Below are positions 5,663-8,003 of a stretch of 8,003 bases of DNA, in pieces (the first letter of the stretch is position 1; every line of letters starts with the position of its first letter). The notes beneath the pieces were generated by a model. The model was not told the DNA's origin. It did not search any database and saw only the letters and a list, made by a program, of their open reading frames with translations. Both the position numbers and the translations under genes were made by a program. This stretch comes from DASWJQ01 sp036397095 (lineage in GTDB: Bacteria; Chloroflexota; Anaerolineae; Anaerolineales; E44-bin32). The stretch is from the NCBI GenBank assembly GCA_036397095.1, contig DASWJQ010000080.1, positions 1-8,003 of the forward strand. Direction: 5' to 3'.

Positions 5663-7098
5663 GCCTGGCTGCGGCCGAACGAGGCCGCTGGCCGAGCGCC
5701 CTGATCATCACCCGGCGCGAGATCGCCGATCAACTGCGTGATTGGCGCATCTTGGCGCCGATCGTGGTCTTGACCCTTTTCTTCCCCCTGCTGATGAACT
5801 TCACGGCGCAGCGGGCCGTTTCCTTTGTCCAGGACTATGGCGCCGATATTGTCGCCGAGCGCCTGATCCCGTTCCTGTTGATGATCGTTGGTTTCTTCCC
5901 GATTTCGGTCTCGCTTGTCATCGCTCTGGAGACCTTTGCCGGTGAGCGTGAGCGCCTAACGCTTGAACCCCTGTTGGCCACACCGCTGCGTGACAGCGAA
6001 CTTTACCTTGGCAAAATGTTGGCGTCATTGTTCGTTCCGTTGTTGGCCTCCTTTCTGGGGATTGCCGTTTACCTGGTCGGGTTGGCGCTGACCGTAGGTT
6101 GGTATCCGCCGCCAATGCTGCTCCTCCAGGTCGTCCTGCTGACGGCTGCCCAGGCCGTGGTGATGGTCAGCGGGGCCGTCGTCGTTTCCTCGCAGACCAC
6201 TTCGGTTCGGGCGGCCAACCTGCTGGCTTCGTTCATCATTGTCCCGATGTCGCAATTGATCATCGGTGAAAGCTTGATCATGTTCTGGGGCCGCTACGAC
6301 ATCCTGTGGCTGATCGTCGCCGGCCTGCTTGTCATCGCCGCCGTGCTGGGCCGCATGGGCCTGCATCTCTTCAACCGTGAGGAGTTGTTGGGACGTGAGA
6401 TCGACCTGCTCGATCTGCGCGGATCATGGCGCACCTTCCACGACGCATTCATCGCCGGGGCGAGCAATCCATGGCAGTGGTGGAGCGGGGTGCTCCGCCG
6501 CTCGATGCCCCCGCTGGGCCGCTCGGTTGCGATCATGACGCTGGCCCTTGGGGTCGCCTACCTGATTGGCCTCCATCTGGCCAATCAATTCACACTGCCG
6601 GCCGACCTGCTGGCGGTGGACCGCCTCGACGCCAGCCTGGCGACCAACCTGCGGCAGCTTGGCCTTCTCAGCGGGCGCGGCATGGTCGTCATCCTGTTGA
6701 ACAACCTGCGTGCCATCGCCATTGCTTCCTTCCTGGGCGTGTTCAGCTTTGGGGTGCTGGCGATTGTGCTGCTCATGGCGCCGGTCGCCCTGGTGGGCTA
6801 TTTCGCCGGCAATGCCGGGTTAGCCGGCCTGACCGTCGGCCGGTTTCTCATGGCGCTGGTCGTTCCCCACGCGCTCCTCGAAATTCCCGCCGCCATCATT
6901 GCCGGCGCCAGCATTCTCGAGCTGGGGATGGCCCTCATCCGGCCGGATGGGGAGGGCACGCTGGGGCGTCGCTGGCTGGTAGCGTTGGCGGAATGGGCTA
7001 GGGTCGGATTGGCCGTCGTCGTCCCGTTGCTGGCGGCGGCCGCCGCCATCGAGGTATTCCTGACACCGCTGGTCGCGCTGCGCATGCTGGGTGGCTGA
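5659..7098 (+). CDS. ABC-2 permease fused to a SpoIIM/DUF95-like membrane domain
   Basis: The 479-residue membrane protein has two halves. Residues 15-240 look like an ABC-2 (NatB-like) permease: a cytoplasmic start (ITRREIADQLRDWR), a first helix (31-48), an extracytoplasmic loop, the typical ETFAGERERLTLEPLLATPLRDSELYLGK block (91-119) and helices near 70-93, 119-143, 151-176, 186-208 and 216-236. After a cytoplasmic linker (240-288) comes a second membrane part with SpoIIM/DUF95 features: a helix (289-307), a soluble loop, then LLNNLRAIAIASFLG (346-360), a Gly-rich helix pair, FLMALVVPHALLEIPAAIIAGA (396-417) and a final AIEVFLTP helix (463-470). SpoIIM proteins are small membrane proteins, in Bacillus part of the engulfment machinery, but common in non-sporulating bacteria where their role is unclear. 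Start GTG 5659 overlaps the ATPase stop (GTGA). The fusion suggests the SpoIIM part modulates or extends the exporter; substrate unknown. Confidence 0.88.
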   Translation: MSLAAAERGRWPSALIITRREIADQLRDWRILAPIVVLTLFFPLLMNFTAQRAVSFVQDYGADIVAERLIPFLLMIVGFFPISVSLVIALETFAGERERLTLEPLLATPLRDSELYLGKMLASLFVPLLASFLGIAVYLVGLALTVGWYPPPMLLLQVVLLTAAQAVVMVSGAVVVSSQTTSVRAANLLASFIIVPMSQLIIGESLIMFWGRYDILWLIVAGLLVIAAVLGRMGLHLFNREELLGREIDLLDLRGSWRTFHDAFIAGASNPWQWWSGVLRRSMPPLGRSVAIMTLALGVAYLIGLHLANQFTLPADLLAVDRLDASLATNLRQLGLLSGRGMVVILLNNLRAIAIASFLGVFSFGVLAIVLLMAPVALVGYFAGNAGLAGLTVGRFLMALVVPHALLEIPAAIIAGASILELGMALIRPDGEGTLGRRWLVALAEWARVGLAVVVPLLAAAAAIEVFLTPLVALRMLGG

Positions 7099-7101
7099 AC
7101 G

Positions 7102-7863
7102 GTGACCGAGCTCGTCCTGCTGGGCACTGCCGCCTCGGTTCCTGATCCGGAGCATGAGAATACGCACATGGCCATCGTCGGCGAGCCGGGCGTCATCCTG
7201 ATCGATTGCGTGTCGACACCGGCCGTGCGCCTGGCAAAGGCGGGCCTGGCGCTGGAGGATGTCAACGATCTGATCTTGACACACTTCCATCCAGACCACG
7301 TGTCGGGGGTTCCGCTGTTGTTGATGAACATGTGGATTATGGGCCGGCGCAAGTCGATGCGGGTGTATGGGCTGCATCACTGCCTCAAGCGCCTGGAAGA
7401 CATGATGGGCTCTTACCATTGGGAGAACTGGCCCGGCTTCTTCCCGGTAGCTTTTCACCGTCTGCCCGAGACCGAAAGGGTGCTGGTCCTGGAGAATGAC
7501 GACATCCGCATCTTAAGCTCTCCCGTGCGCCATTTGGTTCCGACGATTGGCATCCGCATCGAATCCAAGGAGGATGGTCCGACCATCGTGTACTCGAGTG
7601 ATACCGAGCCCTGCCCCAGCGCCATTCGGTTGGCCGCCGGGGCAGACGTGTTGCTTCACGAAGCGACCGGGGCCTCGGTCGGACATTCGTCGGCCCGCCA
7701 GGCGGGGGAGGTCGCTCGGCAGGCCGAGGTCGGCCGCTTGCTGCTCATCCACTATTCCCCGTTCGAGCCCGGCGAAACGCTCCTGGCTGAGGCTGGCGAA
7801 AGCTTCCAAGGCGAACTGGCGCTGGCCCAAGACTTCATGCGGCTCTCTCTGGCTCGAGCCTGA
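7102..7863 (+). CDS. Metallo-beta-lactamase-fold hydrolase, RNase Z-like
   Basis: The 253-residue protein has the full metal-binding set of an RNase Z/arylsulfatase-type metallo-beta-lactamase fold: N-terminal LLGTAASVP (6-14), THFHPDH (60-66, giving H61, H63, D65, H66), H144 in SPVRHLVPT, D167 in YSSDT, H186 in LLHEATG, H195 in GHSSARQAG and H217 in LLIHYSPF. That is enough for two zinc ions. True tRNA 3'-processing RNase Z enzymes are about 300 residues or more, with a Gly/Pro-rich exosite arm; I do not see one here, so a phosphodiesterase or other small-molecule ester hydrolase is as likely as tRNA processing. GTG 7102 follows the permease stop by three bases, with a GGGTGG run at 7089-7094 as ribosome binding site. 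It is the third gene of the ABC operon, so it may act on the exporter's substrate, or may just share its transcript. Confidence 0.88.
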   Translation: MTELVLLGTAASVPDPEHENTHMAIVGEPGVILIDCVSTPAVRLAKAGLALEDVNDLILTHFHPDHVSGVPLLLMNMWIMGRRKSMRVYGLHHCLKRLEDMMGSYHWENWPGFFPVAFHRLPETERVLVLENDDIRILSSPVRHLVPTIGIRIESKEDGPTIVYSSDTEPCPSAIRLAAGADVLLHEATGASVGHSSARQAGEVARQAEVGRLLLIHYSPFEPGETLLAEAGESFQGELALAQDFMRLSLARA

Positions 7864-7934
7864 CCGGGTGGGCCCCTCGTATCTTACGCAGCAGACCCAG
7901 CCCAGAACGAATGTTCAGCCCGGAACCTTGACTA

Positions 7935-7943
7935 TGGTAGAAT
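7935..7943 (+). promoter_or_regulatory. Extended -10 promoter for a gene beyond the right edge
   Basis: TATGG directly before TAGAAT (7938-7943, five of six consensus matches) forms a good extended -10 element in otherwise non-coding DNA. The best upstream -35 at 18 bp is TTCAGC (7914-7919), weak. A TTGACT at 7928 is only four bases from the -10 and cannot pair with it. A second TAGAAT occurs at 7977-7982. Confidence 0.45.
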
Positions 7944-7959
7944 CCGGCCAGTGGGCCGG
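7944..7959 (+). other. Perfect GC hairpin at the expected transcript start
   Basis: CCGGCC and GGCCGG form a 6-bp all-GC stem closed by an AGTG tetraloop, immediately after the -10 TAGAAT. An RNA from that promoter would start around 7950, inside the loop, so the element may instead act as a DNA operator with dyad symmetry. No T-run follows, so it is not a normal terminator for the upstream operon. Confidence 0.35.
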
Positions 7960-8003
7960 TCATCAGCACGCAGTCCTAGAATGGTGCGCCCAGGGCCCGG
8001 GCG

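Larger units (their letters stand above)
7864..8003. other. Intergenic tail without a supported gene
   Basis: After the hydrolase stop there is no supported coding region to the edge. It holds the promoter and hairpin described at 7935-7959, a second TAGAAT (7977-7982) and a small dyad CGCCC/GGGCG (7987-7991 with 7999-8003). An ATG at 7981 opens a frame reading MVRPGPG before the edge, but it has no ribosome binding site and is too short to judge. Confidence 0.5.

Noticed and set aside
7851..7860. Palindrome GGCTCGAGCC at the end of the hydrolase gene as a terminator
   Set aside because: It is a simple 10-base palindrome within codons, with no loop and no T-run after it.
7102..7863. Naming the hydrolase as tRNA-processing RNase Z (rnz)
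   Set aside because: The metal ligands fit, but the protein is short and I see no exosite arm, so the specific name is not supported.
7928..7943. TTGACT followed by TAGAAT as a -35/-10 pair
   Set aside because: The spacing is only four bases, far below the 16-18 needed. TAGAAT was kept as an extended -10 instead.

Overview
The window is GC-rich, tightly packed bacterial chromosome with seven complete or nearly complete genes, plus a short gene fragment at the left edge. The gene set (an FtsK/SpoIIIE translocase, a CDP-alcohol phosphatidyltransferase, Lgt, a lipoprotein with a Thr/Pro linker and beta-propeller, an ABC-2 exporter carrying a SpoIIM-like domain) together with many GTG starts and alternating short operons suggests a Chloroflexota (Anaerolineae-like) genome, probably a metagenome contig. 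That assignment is an inference from style and gene content, not from a marker gene.

Layout. Positions 1-143 read on the minus strand as the Walker A region of one FtsK protein. From about 133 the plus strand encodes the motor and gamma domains of a second, different FtsK (to 1173). The two fragments meet head to head, both lacking their N-termini, over about 11 shared bases. This looks like a chimeric join or a rearrangement breakpoint. A good sigma-70-type promoter (TTGACA, 17 bp, TAGCAT) overlaps the ftsK stop and should drive a two-gene membrane-lipid operon: a CDP-alcohol phosphatidyltransferase (1226-1852) and lgt (1858-2682). Converging on it from the right is a minus-strand pair joined by a TGATG overlap: a lipoprotein beta-propeller (4614-3619) followed by an exported M14 zinc carboxypeptidase (3619-2708).

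A 103-base divergent intergenic region (4615-4717) holds extended -10 elements in both directions. Each is placed so that the transcript would start at or within a few bases of the start codon. To the right lies a three-gene operon: ABC ATPase (4718-5662), a permease that fuses an ABC-2 half to a SpoIIM/DUF95-like half (5659-7098), and an RNase Z-like metallo-beta-lactamase-fold hydrolase (7102-7863). The last 140 bases hold no supported gene, but carry an extended -10 promoter and a perfect hairpin where its transcript would begin.

No mobile element, CRISPR array, tRNA or rRNA is visible. The observations most worth following are the ABC-2/SpoIIM fusion with its operon partner, the inverted FtsK junction, and the paired, apparently leaderless divergent promoters.
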